Source: a virus. From it: a DNA stretch of 30,509 nt. Below the pieces are notes generated by a model, which was not told the DNA's origin, did not search any database, and was given only the letters and a program-made list of their open reading frames with translations. Of the stretch, positions 1 through 6,283 are shown in pieces. The stretch's first letter is position 1. Each line of letters begins with the position of its first letter. Where the stretch lies: IMG/VR virus record IMGVR_UViG_3300042332_000451, positions 1-30,509 of that record. One strand, given 5' to 3'. The translations under genes and the position numbers were made by a program.

Positions 1-139
1 CTTTGATTTCTTTGGTTTCTTCTGCAATCAATTTGTATTGAAACTCAATATCTTTGAGAGATGTTAGTTTATGCTTATTTGCAATTTCATTGAATGCATA
101 GCAGTCTAATTGAAAATCTGAAATGTTGTAGTTTTGCAT
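1..139 (-). CDS. Partial hypothetical protein, possibly MazG/NTP-pyrophosphohydrolase-like
   Basis: The first 46 codons of a minus-strand gene; the rest lies beyond the left edge of the window. The start is ATG at 137-139, preceded by AGGAATAAT, whose SD lies in the last codons of the upstream gene. The N-terminus is MQNYNISDFQLDCYAFNEIA and it continues with FQYKLIAEETKEIK. An amphipathic helix with an LxxEExxEI pattern at this depth recalls the all-alpha NTP pyrophosphohydrolase (MazG/PRA-PH) family, in which acidic EExxE helices bind Mg2+. That assignment is inference from one helix only; without the second EXXD helix it could be something else. Confidence 0.55.
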   Translation of the reverse strand, partial: MQNYNISDFQLDCYAFNEIANKHKLTSLKDIEFQYKLIAEETKEIK

Positions 140-140
140 A

Positions 141-305
141 TTATTCCTTTTCTAGTTTACGGATATCTTTTAGTTCACGAATAGCGTCTTCTGCTGCATT
201 CTCAAGGTATGCCAAAAGAAACAATGGCAGTACCAAAAGCCAGATTAAATATAAGACAGTTTTCAGATTGTGGTTAACAAGCCATTTTACCCAAGGACGA
301 AACAT
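141..305 (-). CDS. Small membrane protein, 54 aa
   Basis: ATG at 303-305 is preceded by AAAGGAG at a good distance, and the stop at 141 lies 1 nt from the start of the next gene. A hydrophobic segment at about residues 15-34 (TVLYLIWLLVLPLFLLAYL) follows a basic N-terminus (FRPWVKWLVNH) and precedes a charged C-terminal tail, giving a probable single-pass inner-membrane protein. A minus-strand terminator hairpin and a promoter sit just upstream. I do not recognise the family. Presence in an operon with good SD supports that it is real. Confidence 0.7.
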   Translation of the reverse strand: MFRPWVKWLVNHNLKTVLYLIWLLVLPLFLLAYLENAAEDAIRELKDIRKLEKE

Positions 306-325
306 AGAAACTCCTTTCAAGAGAC

Positions 326-351
326 AAAAAATCCCCGGTTATTAGCCGGGG
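326..351 (-). terminator. Rho-independent terminator, minus strand
   Basis: CCCCGG at 333-338 pairs with CCGGGG at 346-351 around a 7-nt loop. On the minus strand the stem is followed by ATTTTTT (326-332). It lies between the 316-aa exonuclease gene and the 54-aa membrane gene, and also about 35 nt downstream of a candidate promoter (392-420). Confidence 0.85.
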
Positions 352-391
352 TTGTGAATTAAATTGTAATCAACGAAGTGTTGTAACTGCA

Positions 392-420
392 ATTATAGCA
401 GAAATCTCTTACGCAAGCAA
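392..420 (-). promoter_or_regulatory. Candidate sigma70 promoter (extended -10), minus strand
   Basis: On the minus strand TTGCTT (415-420), a 17-nt spacer, then TGC-TATAAT with the -10 at 392-397. The -35 overlaps the end of the upstream exonuclease gene. The predicted start would be near 385, so the transcript immediately meets the hairpin terminator at 333-351. Confidence 0.65.
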
Positions 421-1359
421 GCTATTTCGCTTTTCTTTTGTAGTCTTAGACTTTCGATGACGATGCACAGCACCACAATCATTGCATCGAACTTCATCAA
501 AAACATTCAAAGATGTTTCAGTTGTTCGACCAGTGTATTCTACATCAGCACTACCGCATACTCTGCAACGAACTAAGTCATCATCAAAATATAAAGCAGC
601 ATTGAAGTCAGAACCAGCACGACCAAGTTGGCGAGTCCGTAGGTACACATCATACAGCAAATCAACGTCTTGTTCGCAATAAGTCACCATATCTTCCATA
701 GCTTGTACATCACCTTCTTGGACTCTACGCCATAAAGAGATACCGCCAGTACTGATCTTACGACCTAAGCCAAAGAATTCACCGATAGCATCCAAGCGGT
801 TACTTGGCAGCTTTAGATACTTCTTAACTAACTGTAGTGTATCTAATACTTTTACTTGAGGCAACGGAGGAAAACCACTTGCAATTGCACGAGTCTGTAC
901 AACTTTATGATCAAAACCTTGTGAGTTATGAGCAAGAACAGCATCAGCCTCTTCGTATAGATCGAATAACTTAGCCACGATACGGCTATCATCCTTGCGT
1001 TCTACTTCTGCAGGAGTTAGATAAATACGATGTGTTTCATATTCACCCAACCAGCGCCAGCAAGCACACAGAATCCAACCACCATTATCTAAGATATTAT
1101 CTTGAGATAAATTGACTTTGAAACGACCGAATGTAAGTGCAGTTGCAGCTGCAGTTTCGGTATCGAAGACTAAGATTTTAGGACCAGTAGGTTTAAAAGC
1201 TACATCCTGTGGATCATATTGCAATTTAGGTTCTTGTCGTTGGAGTGCATAATTAACACCAGACTTACTGATATTTAAAGATGCTGCAATAAATCGAGAA
1301 GAATAACCCTCACTATTCATTTGTTTAATAAAATTAATTGTGTCTTCTGAATATTTCAC
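409..1359 (-). CDS. DEDDy 3'-5' exonuclease with N-terminal HTH and C-terminal zinc ribbon
   Basis: Probable DnaQ/RNase H-fold 3'-5' exonuclease of 316 aa. ExoI is FDTET (D66, E68), ExoII is NSQGFD (N145 to D150) and ExoIII is YCEQD (Y227, D231), giving the four acidic DEDD metal ligands with the tyrosine of the DEDDy class. Residues 1-45 look like a helix-turn-helix (SRFIAASLNISKSGVNYAL), as in recombinase and transposase N-termini. The C-terminus has a CRVC (C265, C268) and CNDC (C292, C295) zinc ribbon. The family A polymerase in this window has its own exonuclease domain, so this is an additional enzyme. It starts by a 4-nt ATGA overlap with the 61-aa gene upstream. The role in replication, recombination or host DNA breakdown is inferred from neighbours (endonuclease VII-like, 5'-3' exonuclease). 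Confidence 0.85.
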   Translation of the reverse strand: MKYSEDTINFIKQMNSEGYSSRFIAASLNISKSGVNYALQRQEPKLQYDPQDVAFKPTGPKILVFDTETAAATALTFGRFKVNLSQDNILDNGGWILCACWRWLGEYETHRIYLTPAEVERKDDSRIVAKLFDLYEEADAVLAHNSQGFDHKVVQTRAIASGFPPLPQVKVLDTLQLVKKYLKLPSNRLDAIGEFFGLGRKISTGGISLWRRVQEGDVQAMEDMVTYCEQDVDLLYDVYLRTRQLGRAGSDFNAALYFDDDLVRCRVCGSADVEYTGRTTETSLNVFDEVRCNDCGAVHRHRKSKTTKEKRNSLLA

Positions 1360-1541
1360 TGTAAATTACCTTCCGTAATAGTTGCATCTTCTTTAGCAAT
1401 CCAATTTAATGCATTGAATCGCCCATCTCGTTCTCTACTCCAGTAAGCATTGTCATCAATGAACTGTACTTCAAACTCTTCGCCAATATGTTTTGAGTAC
1501 CACAATAGTGGATTTTTACAAGAGATTACTTTAATTTTCAT
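1356..1541 (-). CDS. Hypothetical protein, 61 aa
   Basis: A short acidic/aromatic protein with ATGA overlap to the exonuclease gene downstream and an 11-nt overlap with the 132-aa gene upstream. Features: LLWYSKHIGEEFEV and DDNAYWSRERDGRFNALNW, which has the feel of a small beta-barrel or OB/SH3-like domain found in many phage early proteins. I recognise no catalytic motif. The coupling to both neighbours supports expression. Confidence 0.7.
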   Translation of the reverse strand: MKIKVISCKNPLLWYSKHIGEEFEVQFIDDNAYWSRERDGRFNALNWIAKEDATITEGNLQ

Positions 1542-1929
1542 ACTTATCGTAAGCTAGACTTACGCCCTCTGAATAGTAACCATTTGATGAACCATACCAG
1601 CGAATATCAACCCAACCCTTGGCTGTAGCTAATTTATAGAATGTCCATGTACCTGATTCACTTGCTTCAGGATCATCATTGCAAGATTCTTCTGCAAACA
1701 GAATAGGTGAACCAACTAGGTCAGTTAGATCACCAGTAATATCTTCAATCGACACATTTTCACAACAATCTTGTTCATGATAGAACTTGAAAAATTCCTT
1801 ATCATTTTTAAGAATAAGTTCATCACCGTTGTCGATCACTTCTGTGAATACTCGTCCAATCAAATCGCTCATAGTTGGTCGATAACCATTACCCCAACCA
1901 CCTTTTTGTACTTCTCTAATTTGCATCAT
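1531..1929 (-). CDS. DUF7448-like phage protein
   Basis: 132 aa. It contains FYHEQDCCENVSIEDITGDL (residues about 49-68) followed by DLVGSPILFAEE, then SGTWTFYKLATAKGWVDIRW and SSNGYYSEGVSL. This succession (HEQDCCE, IEDI-GDL-DLVGSPI, WTFYKLAT-KG-V-IRWYG-SNGYYSE) is that of a widespread phage family of unknown function that I recall as DUF7448. No enzymatic role is known. The start ATG overlaps the stop of the endonuclease VII-like gene (ATGA); a second ATG follows directly, so the start could be one codon later. Confidence 0.8.
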   Translation of the reverse strand: MMQIREVQKGGWGNGYRPTMSDLIGRVFTEVIDNGDELILKNDKEFFKFYHEQDCCENVSIEDITGDLTDLVGSPILFAEESCNDDPEASESGTWTFYKLATAKGWVDIRWYGSSNGYYSEGVSLAYDKYEN

Positions 1930-2426
1930 GTATCCTTTACTGAGTTTATAAAGAAGCAGATTGTATCATAGCTGAACTCTTTAGTCAAGATGGCTTTCTG
2001 AAATAATTTCTTTCGTTCTACGCCGTTCTTACCTACTGGTTGTTTCATTGCTAGTAGTACAGCATCTTTTTGTGCTTCTTTTAGCTTATTAAACAGAGTA
2101 TTTACTTTCTTGATCCAACCCGGATGCCGCCATCTTCGGTCAGGCTGGCGCTCAATATACTCTGCACACTTTCGTAAGAACTCGGGTAAACCATCTGGAT
2201 ACCAATACAGGTATCTTACCGCTAAGTTCTCTAATTTTCCAAGAGCAGCATTTGCTTGCTTATGTGCAGCACCACGAACTAATTGTTCATGATCATGCTT
2301 GTGATCTAGTGCAAAATTATTACTAGCAGTTGGTATTCCTGTAATTGCACATAAGCCTTCTTGCTCTTCTATTAGCTGTTCTCGGACCTTCTTTACGTCA
2401 GCTGTATTATACAAATCAATTGTCAT
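1926..2426 (-). CDS. Endonuclease VII-like HNH nuclease lacking the zinc cysteines
   Basis: 166 aa. The core LDHKHDHEQLVRGAAHKQAN (D41, H42, H46, N59) followed by ALGKLENLAVR corresponds to the T4 endonuclease VII signature LDHdH-tg-vRGlLcn-CN--LG. Endonuclease VII of T4 resolves Holliday junctions and branched DNA before packaging. Unlike the classical family, and unlike the second homologue in this window (9600-10058), the CxxC pairs are missing: only C26 of GLCAITG remains, and alanine or glutamine replaces the second pair. The His-Me finger ligands are kept, so it may still be active. The position next to the 5'-3' exonuclease gene (4-nt overlap) suggests a recombination/branch-resolution function like T7 gp3, which is inference. 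Confidence 0.75.
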   Translation of the reverse strand: MTIDLYNTADVKKVREQLIEEQEGLCAITGIPTASNNFALDHKHDHEQLVRGAAHKQANAALGKLENLAVRYLYWYPDGLPEFLRKCAEYIERQPDRRWRHPGWIKKVNTLFNKLKEAQKDAVLLAMKQPVGKNGVERKKLFQKAILTKEFSYDTICFFINSVKDT

Positions 2427-3397
2427 AGATACACACCTCGTTCTGCAGCGAACTGGATAAAGCTACTATCATCATCCATGCTGCGTTTCATGTAAGCTAA
2501 GGTCCAATACATCTCAAGCATATCAAACCAGTCGGCTTCTTTATGCTCTACATTATGACAATCTGTATAATCAAAAGGTTCTGGATATAAGCGTTTAAAT
2601 TCACTGATTACTACCTCTAAGATTTCTTTCTCAGTACTAGCTTGCTCTAAAGCTTTCATTGCTTTTGCAGGTCCGTACTTTACATTAGATAGCTCATAAC
2701 CTTTGTAAGTATCTGCACTGTCTCCAGCTAAAACTTGAAAAGCTAGAAATTTTAAACCATCACCTTTATAACTAGTTTTCTCTTTCCATAACGAGCCTAT
2801 AACTGGTATTACTTTACCTTGCCATACATCCTTAGTGAAATCCAAAACTTCAATGCCTTGTGATTGTTGTGCATCTTTATCTGCAGAACAAATGATCGGA
2901 TAATTACCCTTGGCTAATTCTTCATAAGCTCTGATCGTAATCATATCATCGGTTTCGATACCTTTGATCATTTGAGCTTTATGCTTGACTTGCATGTACT
3001 TTCGAATGTCTGCTAATTGTAATGGCTTTAGTAGATCATCACGGTTGTCTTTATATGGTGTAGGAAGGGCTAGAGCGTTTCTAAACGTCTTTCCAGTACC
3101 AAGGTATAGCTCGACTCGATCAGCCCACGTATGCTCTGTTAAAGACGCTATGATGGACTTTACATTGCGTAAGGCGAATCGAACAGAGGCTGCAGTTTGC
3201 ACATCTTCAATCTCGTAAGCTTCTTCCTTGTATTCAATGTCTTTCTCTTTCAGAAACGCTTTCAATTCCGTTCTAGTTTTAAATATTTTTTCTCGTCCTG
3301 ATTTAATGTGCTTTGCAATAATACTGCGCTTTTCATTTGCTGCAGCATATCGGTATGCAATCAAGTCAGCATCCACGATAAGGACTCTTTCTGACAT
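2423..3397 (-). CDS. T7 gp6-like 5'-3' exonuclease / flap endonuclease
   Basis: 324 aa PIN/FEN-fold nuclease. Metal-binding and conserved blocks: IVDADLIAYR (D9, D11), TPYKDNRDD (Y115-D121, the arch basic region), GIETDDM (E148, D150, D151), CSADKDAQQ (D173, D175) and LAGDSADTYKG (D226, D229). These are in the order and spacing of the T4 RNase H / T7 gp6 family, which removes RNA primers and degrades host DNA 5' to 3'. Length is close to T7 gp6 (about 300 aa). The start ATG is preceded by TAAAAGGAGAATT, and a terminator hairpin with U-rich tail separates it from the GapR-like gene upstream. Confidence 0.93.
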   Translation of the reverse strand: MSERVLIVDADLIAYRYAAANEKRSIIAKHIKSGREKIFKTRTELKAFLKEKDIEYKEEAYEIEDVQTAASVRFALRNVKSIIASLTEHTWADRVELYLGTGKTFRNALALPTPYKDNRDDLLKPLQLADIRKYMQVKHKAQMIKGIETDDMITIRAYEELAKGNYPIICSADKDAQQSQGIEVLDFTKDVWQGKVIPVIGSLWKEKTSYKGDGLKFLAFQVLAGDSADTYKGYELSNVKYGPAKAMKALEQASTEKEILEVVISEFKRLYPEPFDYTDCHNVEHKEADWFDMLEMYWTLAYMKRSMDDDSSFIQFAAERGVYL

Positions 3398-3410
3398 AAT
3401 TCTCCTTAAA

Positions 3411-3440
3411 AGAAAACCCGTAAGCTTTCACCTACGGGTT
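3411..3440 (-). terminator. Hairpin terminator, minus strand
   Basis: AACCCGTA (3415-3422) pairs perfectly with TACGGGTT (3433-3440), loop 10 nt. On the minus strand the stem is followed by TTCTTTTAAGGAG, so the U-rich tail runs straight into the ribosome-binding site of the 5'-3' exonuclease gene. It may be leaky because no new promoter is seen after it. Confidence 0.75.
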
Positions 3441-3447
3441 CTATTGA

Positions 3448-3666
3448 TTAGCTACGAGCGATTTGTACTGCAGCTAGTGTTGATTCAGATTTTTCAACTA
3501 GTTCGTCTACTTTACCTTTTGCAACAGCTTTTGCTACTGCAGATAAAATAGCAGGATCAAGACCTGAGGCTTTAGCTTCATCCTTTACTTCCTTGATTTC
3601 TTCTGCCAATGATTGTTCTTGTGTATACAGTCGTACCAGTTTAGCGATTGCTTCTTTACTTTGCAT
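3448..3666 (-). CDS. GapR-like (DUF2312-type) small DNA-binding protein
   Basis: 72 aa, mostly helical and charged: LVRLYTQEQSLAEEIKEVKD (residues about 10-29) then EAKASGLDPAILSAVAKA. This matches the pattern of the GapR/DUF2312 family (LEeEkaeiaedIKdVYaEAKgnGfD-kalrkv), in which a dimeric coiled coil clamps overtwisted DNA; in Caulobacter GapR associates with AT-rich overtwisted DNA ahead of forks. The C-terminus differs from cellular GapR (KGKVDELVEKSESTL). The function in the phage is inferred. It sits between the membrane protein gene and the exonuclease gene and has its own terminator. Confidence 0.65.
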   Translation of the reverse strand: MQSKEAIAKLVRLYTQEQSLAEEIKEVKDEAKASGLDPAILSAVAKAVAKGKVDELVEKSESTLAAVQIARS

Positions 3667-3669
3667 TTA

Positions 3670-3876
3670 TTAACCCTTTGAAATAGTTGGTTTGTACATC
3701 CATGTGAGATTCATAACAATTACAGCTAACCAGCTATAAAAAGAATACGGAATACTCAGGATAGGGAACAGTGTGTTAAGCGACCAGATAATGGCAAGTG
3801 GTCCGAATGCAATAAGCACAACTGCAATAGTTAGCAACAGTACAATTGCTGCAATATCTTTATTTTGTTTAGTCAT
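3670..3876 (-). CDS. Small two-TM membrane protein
   Basis: 68 aa with two strongly hydrophobic stretches: IAAIVLLLTIAVVLIAFGPL (about 8-27) and YSFYSWLAVIVMNLTWMY (about 44-61), joined by WSLNTLFPILSIP. Proteins of this form (NKDI-ALL, FGPL-IW-LNTLFP-L-IPY) occur in several phage genomes beside ssDNA-binding protein genes; their function is unknown. The start is preceded by TAGGAGAAATTA. It is probably an inner-membrane protein, two helices with both ends on the same side. Confidence 0.75.
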   Translation of the reverse strand: MTKQNKDIAAIVLLLTIAVVLIAFGPLAIIWSLNTLFPILSIPYSFYSWLAVIVMNLTWMYKPTISKG

Positions 3877-3892
3877 TAATTTCTCCTATTTA

Positions 3893-3915
3893 GTTAAAGG
3901 AGGGGCCGAAGCCCC
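3893..3915 (-). terminator. Hairpin with TTCG tetraloop, probable terminator after ssb
   Basis: On the minus strand GGGGC-TTCG-GCCCC (3902-3915), followed by TCCTTTAAC. The stem is short but very stable (UUCG tetraloop). The tail is only moderately U-rich, so termination may be partial or the hairpin may protect the 3' end of the abundant ssDNA-binding protein mRNA. Confidence 0.6.
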
Positions 3916-3920
3916 TGCGA

Positions 3921-4574
3921 TTAGAACGGGATATCGTCATCCAGATCATCTGCAACTGGCGCAGGTTTAGCTTTAGTGGCTTTTGCTTTCGTTGCAGCTG
4001 GAGCTTTTGCGCTTTCTGCACCGACAACATCATCGTCAAATTCTGAACCGGCTTTGTAGTTACTTTCTGATTGAGTGTACTCAACAAGATTAGTTACCAA
4101 AATATTCTTCAAGAACAGTGATGCACCACCAGTTGTGCGCTCAAACTTATCTACGCTAATAGTGCCATAAGAACCATTACCGATAAGTTTAGAATGAGTA
4201 ATATCAACTAAGGTATTACCAACTTTCTCATAAGCTTTAGGTTGATATAGCTCAGGAACAGGCTTGCCTGTTTTACCAAGTTCAATACTCTTGCGAAGAG
4301 TGAAAATCCATACGTTTTTACCATCGCCTTCGGGAGGTGCAACTTTATAGATATTTTCAAACTCAGCACGTTTGACTTTCTTCAATGAAATCATTGTGTC
4401 TAGTTCTTTGGCATAAGCCTCTAGATCATCTGCATAATCTTCATCAGTGATTACTACGCTTGCTTTCCATTCATCAGGCTTCTTAGGTGCTCCGGGCTTA
4501 ACCAAAGCTTTCTTAGGCTCATGTACAGAAACATAGACTAACATACCACTGATTTTTTCACGATTAAAACTCAT
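3921..4574 (-). CDS. ssb: Single-stranded DNA-binding protein, T7 gp2.5 type
   Basis: 217 aa. It has an OB-fold-sized core (residues about 1-165) and a low-complexity linker of Ala/Lys/Pro repeats (SAKAPAATKAKATKAKPAP), then an acidic tail ending DDLDDDIPF. An acidic C-terminus with terminal aromatic residue is the hallmark of T7 gp2.5 and of SSBs generally; it docks polymerase and helicase. The T7 protein is 232 aa. The gene stands alone as an operon: strong promoter at 4670-4698, SD AAAGGAG before ATG at 4574, and terminator-like hairpin immediately after the stop. High expression is expected. Confidence 0.9.
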   Translation of the reverse strand: MSFNREKISGMLVYVSVHEPKKALVKPGAPKKPDEWKASVVITDEDYADDLEAYAKELDTMISLKKVKRAEFENIYKVAPPEGDGKNVWIFTLRKSIELGKTGKPVPELYQPKAYEKVGNTLVDITHSKLIGNGSYGTISVDKFERTTGGASLFLKNILVTNLVEYTQSESNYKAGSEFDDDVVGAESAKAPAATKAKATKAKPAPVADDLDDDIPF

Positions 4575-4636
4575 TTAATACTCCTTTTATTTACTATAGG
4601 ATTGACTTCGGATTGTCCAATTAGGACGACTATGTG

Positions 4637-4657
4637 TGCTAGTTTTAAGGTCTAGCA
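4637..4657 (-). other. 5'-UTR hairpin of the ssb transcript
   Basis: TGCTAG (4637-4642) and CTAGCA (4652-4657) form a 6-bp perfect stem with 9-nt loop. It begins about 6 nt after the expected transcription start of the ssb promoter and so would sit at the very 5' end of the mRNA, a position typical for stabilising hairpins. Confidence 0.5.
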
Positions 4658-4669
4658 ACCTAATGCCTA

Positions 4670-4698
4670 ATTATACCAGCTATGGTACAAGAAGTCAA
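4670..4698 (-). promoter_or_regulatory. Strong sigma70 promoter for ssb, minus strand
   Basis: TTGACT (4693-4698), 17-nt spacer, TATAAT (4670-4675) on the minus strand. It is the best consensus match in the minus arm. It begins 3 nt downstream of the CCA end of tRNA-Met, so tRNA processing and ssb initiation are directly adjacent. Confidence 0.85.
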
Positions 4699-4701
4699 TA
4701 G

Positions 4702-4777
4702 TGGTGCGACAGGAGGGAGTCGAACCCCCGACCAAGGCATTATGAGTACCCTGCTCTAACCGTTGAGCTACTGTCGC
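4702..4777 (-). tRNA. tRNA-Met (anticodon CAU)
   Basis: 76 nt including encoded CCA (4702-4704). The acceptor stem GCGACAG/CTGTCGC is 7 bp and perfect. D stem GCTC/GAGC; anticodon arm with 7-nt loop CTCATAA (4740-4746), anticodon CAT at 4742-4744; T arm GGGGG-TTCGACT-CCCTC; discriminator A. The loop CTCATAA is that of elongator Met tRNA. The CAU anticodon could instead be modified to lysidine (Ile, AUA codons), which cannot be decided here. Confidence 0.95.
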
Positions 4778-4782
4778 TTATT

Positions 4783-5100
4783 TTATTCGTATACAGTAAC
4801 AGTTCTTTGTACTGGTTTTACGATTTGAAAGTTTTGGTAGTCTGAACCGTAATGTGATGCGTAGTAGCCATAGAATTTAACTAGGACTTCATCAGTTCCT
4901 TTTGTAAATTTCCATACGTTCCAATAATCAGAACCTTGGTCTTCACCACCATATTCAGCTACACTTACAGCAGTGATATCTTTAGCATCCAGTACAGATG
5001 TAAAATGGTTTGGAATATAGTCACGCATAAAGCATTCTTGAACAGAAGTGCCAGCTTCACGCAACATATCTGTAACTTCAGTATTAAATTCAATGGTCAT
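4783..5100 (-). CDS. Hypothetical protein, paralogue of the next upstream gene
   Basis: 105 aa of unknown function. It shares with the 115-aa product of 5110-5457 the block YGGEDQGSDYWNVWKF, followed by EVLVKFYGYYASHYGSDYQNF and a C-terminal TVTVYE versus TITVFEKK. The shared part is probably a compact alpha/beta fold rich in Tyr/Trp; the N-terminal 40 residues differ. The two genes lie head to tail, 9 nt apart, so this is a tandem duplication with divergence. SD AAGGAG precedes the start; the stop is 5 nt from the tRNA-Met gene. Confidence 0.75.
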   Translation of the reverse strand: MTIEFNTEVTDMLREAGTSVQECFMRDYIPNHFTSVLDAKDITAVSVAEYGGEDQGSDYWNVWKFTKGTDEVLVKFYGYYASHYGSDYQNFQIVKPVQRTVTVYE

Positions 5101-5109
5101 ATTATCTCC

Positions 5110-5457
5110 TTATTTCTTTTCAAACACAGTGATTGTTTTTTCTACAACTTTTACTTCATAGAATTCTTCATAAGTAGAACCTTCATAAGATGCATACCAT
5201 CCATCAAATTTAATGAATACTACTTCATTTGCATTTGAGAAAGAATAGACACTCCAATAATCAGAACCTTGGTCTTCACCACCATAACGGTCTTCTAGTT
5301 TAAAAGTAATACTATTATCTGAAAGTTTCTTTTTAAACTCACGCACTTCTTCAGAATCCCACGTATCACGCTTAGGATCAATCCCAGTATGAAAGAATTC
5401 ACGTTTAACTTCATTATCTTCTTCATTTAAGAGAGATTTGATTAACTTATTTAACAT
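5110..5457 (-). CDS. Hypothetical protein, paralogue of the next downstream gene
   Basis: 115 aa. Core shared with 4783-5100: DRYGGEDQGSDYWSVYSF, then EVVFIKFDGWYASYEGSTYE and ending in VEKTITVFEKK. The N-terminus is charged and helical (LNKLIKSLLNEEDNEVKREF). I recognise no catalytic motif; the conserved GGEDQGSDYW stretch suggests a ligand- or protein-binding loop. The SD (AAAGGAG) lies in the last codons of the nucleotidyltransferase-like gene, showing translational coupling. Confidence 0.75.
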   Translation of the reverse strand: MLNKLIKSLLNEEDNEVKREFFHTGIDPKRDTWDSEEVREFKKKLSDNSITFKLEDRYGGEDQGSDYWSVYSFSNANEVVFIKFDGWYASYEGSTYEEFYEVKVVEKTITVFEKK

Positions 5458-5458
5458 A

Positions 5459-6271
5459 TTACTCCTTTAGTAAAATTTGTTTAACATTCTCAAACTTAGC
5501 AGAATCAAACATCTCCAAAACTTCTGAGTAGTTGTCAATTGCATAGTCTCTAAACCAACCAGAACATAGTGTAGTACAAATCTTATTAACTGACTTGTAA
5601 AACGCTAGTTTAGCTGGCGCTTCCCAATCGGTAGGTACTAAAAACCTTTCGGTTGAGATAACATAAGCTTCTTCTGCAATGCATCTAAGTTTGTCTGCAT
5701 GGCTTAGATTGTACCACAGATTTTTATCACACCATGCTAACTTTGAATCTTTTTGCAATTTTTTATACAAAGGCTCTTCACGATAAGCAAACAATTCGTG
5801 CAAGTAGTCATGATTATAAACCTTGGTCACTGCATCATCAAAGAAATCTTCCACTGTTTGCATCAAATTAGGATTACCTTGTGGATAAGCCGACATTGTA
5901 AGCTTAATGCGCTTATTTAGTACAGCTTCATCTTTATCTGTAAAGAATTCACGATAGGACTTTAAATGCTTATTGTATTGCGTCATGTGCTTTTCAAATT
6001 TACGATCACGCCACAAGTGACTGCGCTTTACAATTGCAAGACCAATAGGGTTAACAACGTAAACTCTTTGACCTCCGATTGTAATGTAGTGCGTACTGGC
6101 ATAATTCAATAGATCGTAGTTACCAATTGTATCGAACGTATGATTTTCAATACGCAAGGCACGATCTTGAATTTTATGTTCGCTAATAATATCCCAATCT
6201 GAATCAGGTCTTACTTTAAAAGTAGCACTCCAGTATTGCAATGCTTGGGAACCAATCAGTAGATTTTTCAT
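5459..6271 (-). CDS. Nucleotidyltransferase-fold protein (DUF7275-like)
   Basis: 270 aa. The N-terminus LLIGSQALQYW (G7, S8) followed by RPDSDWDII (D23-D27) has the hG[GS]...DxD layout of the DNA polymerase beta-type nucleotidyltransferase core; I recall phage proteins of this form as DUF7275. Members could transfer nucleotides to proteins, RNA or small molecules, but the substrate is unknown. The remainder is helical (KRSHLWRDRKFEKHM; LAWCDKNLWYNLSHADKLRC), with no other motif I recognise. The gene has its own promoter (6397-6426) and a leader of about 115 nt that holds a perfect 16-bp inverted repeat abutting the SD (TAAGGAGTAAAC). Position next to tRNA-like genes hints at an RNA substrate, which is only inference. 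Confidence 0.65.
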   Translation of the reverse strand: MKNLLIGSQALQYWSATFKVRPDSDWDIISEHKIQDRALRIENHTFDTIGNYDLLNYASTHYITIGGQRVYVVNPIGLAIVKRSHLWRDRKFEKHMTQYNKHLKSYREFFTDKDEAVLNKRIKLTMSAYPQGNPNLMQTVEDFFDDAVTKVYNHDYLHELFAYREEPLYKKLQKDSKLAWCDKNLWYNLSHADKLRCIAEEAYVISTERFLVPTDWEAPAKLAFYKSVNKICTTLCSGWFRDYAIDNYSEVLEMFDSAKFENVKQILLKE

Positions 6272-6283
6272 GTTTACTCCTTA

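Noticed and set aside
3890-4087. Minus-strand 65-codon frame inside ssb
   Set aside because: Overlaps the ssDNA-binding protein C-terminal repeats in another frame and crosses the hairpin; no SD.
4936-5238. Plus-strand 100-codon frame
   Set aside because: Antisense to the two paralogous minus-strand genes, low-complexity Phe/Ile content and no SD.
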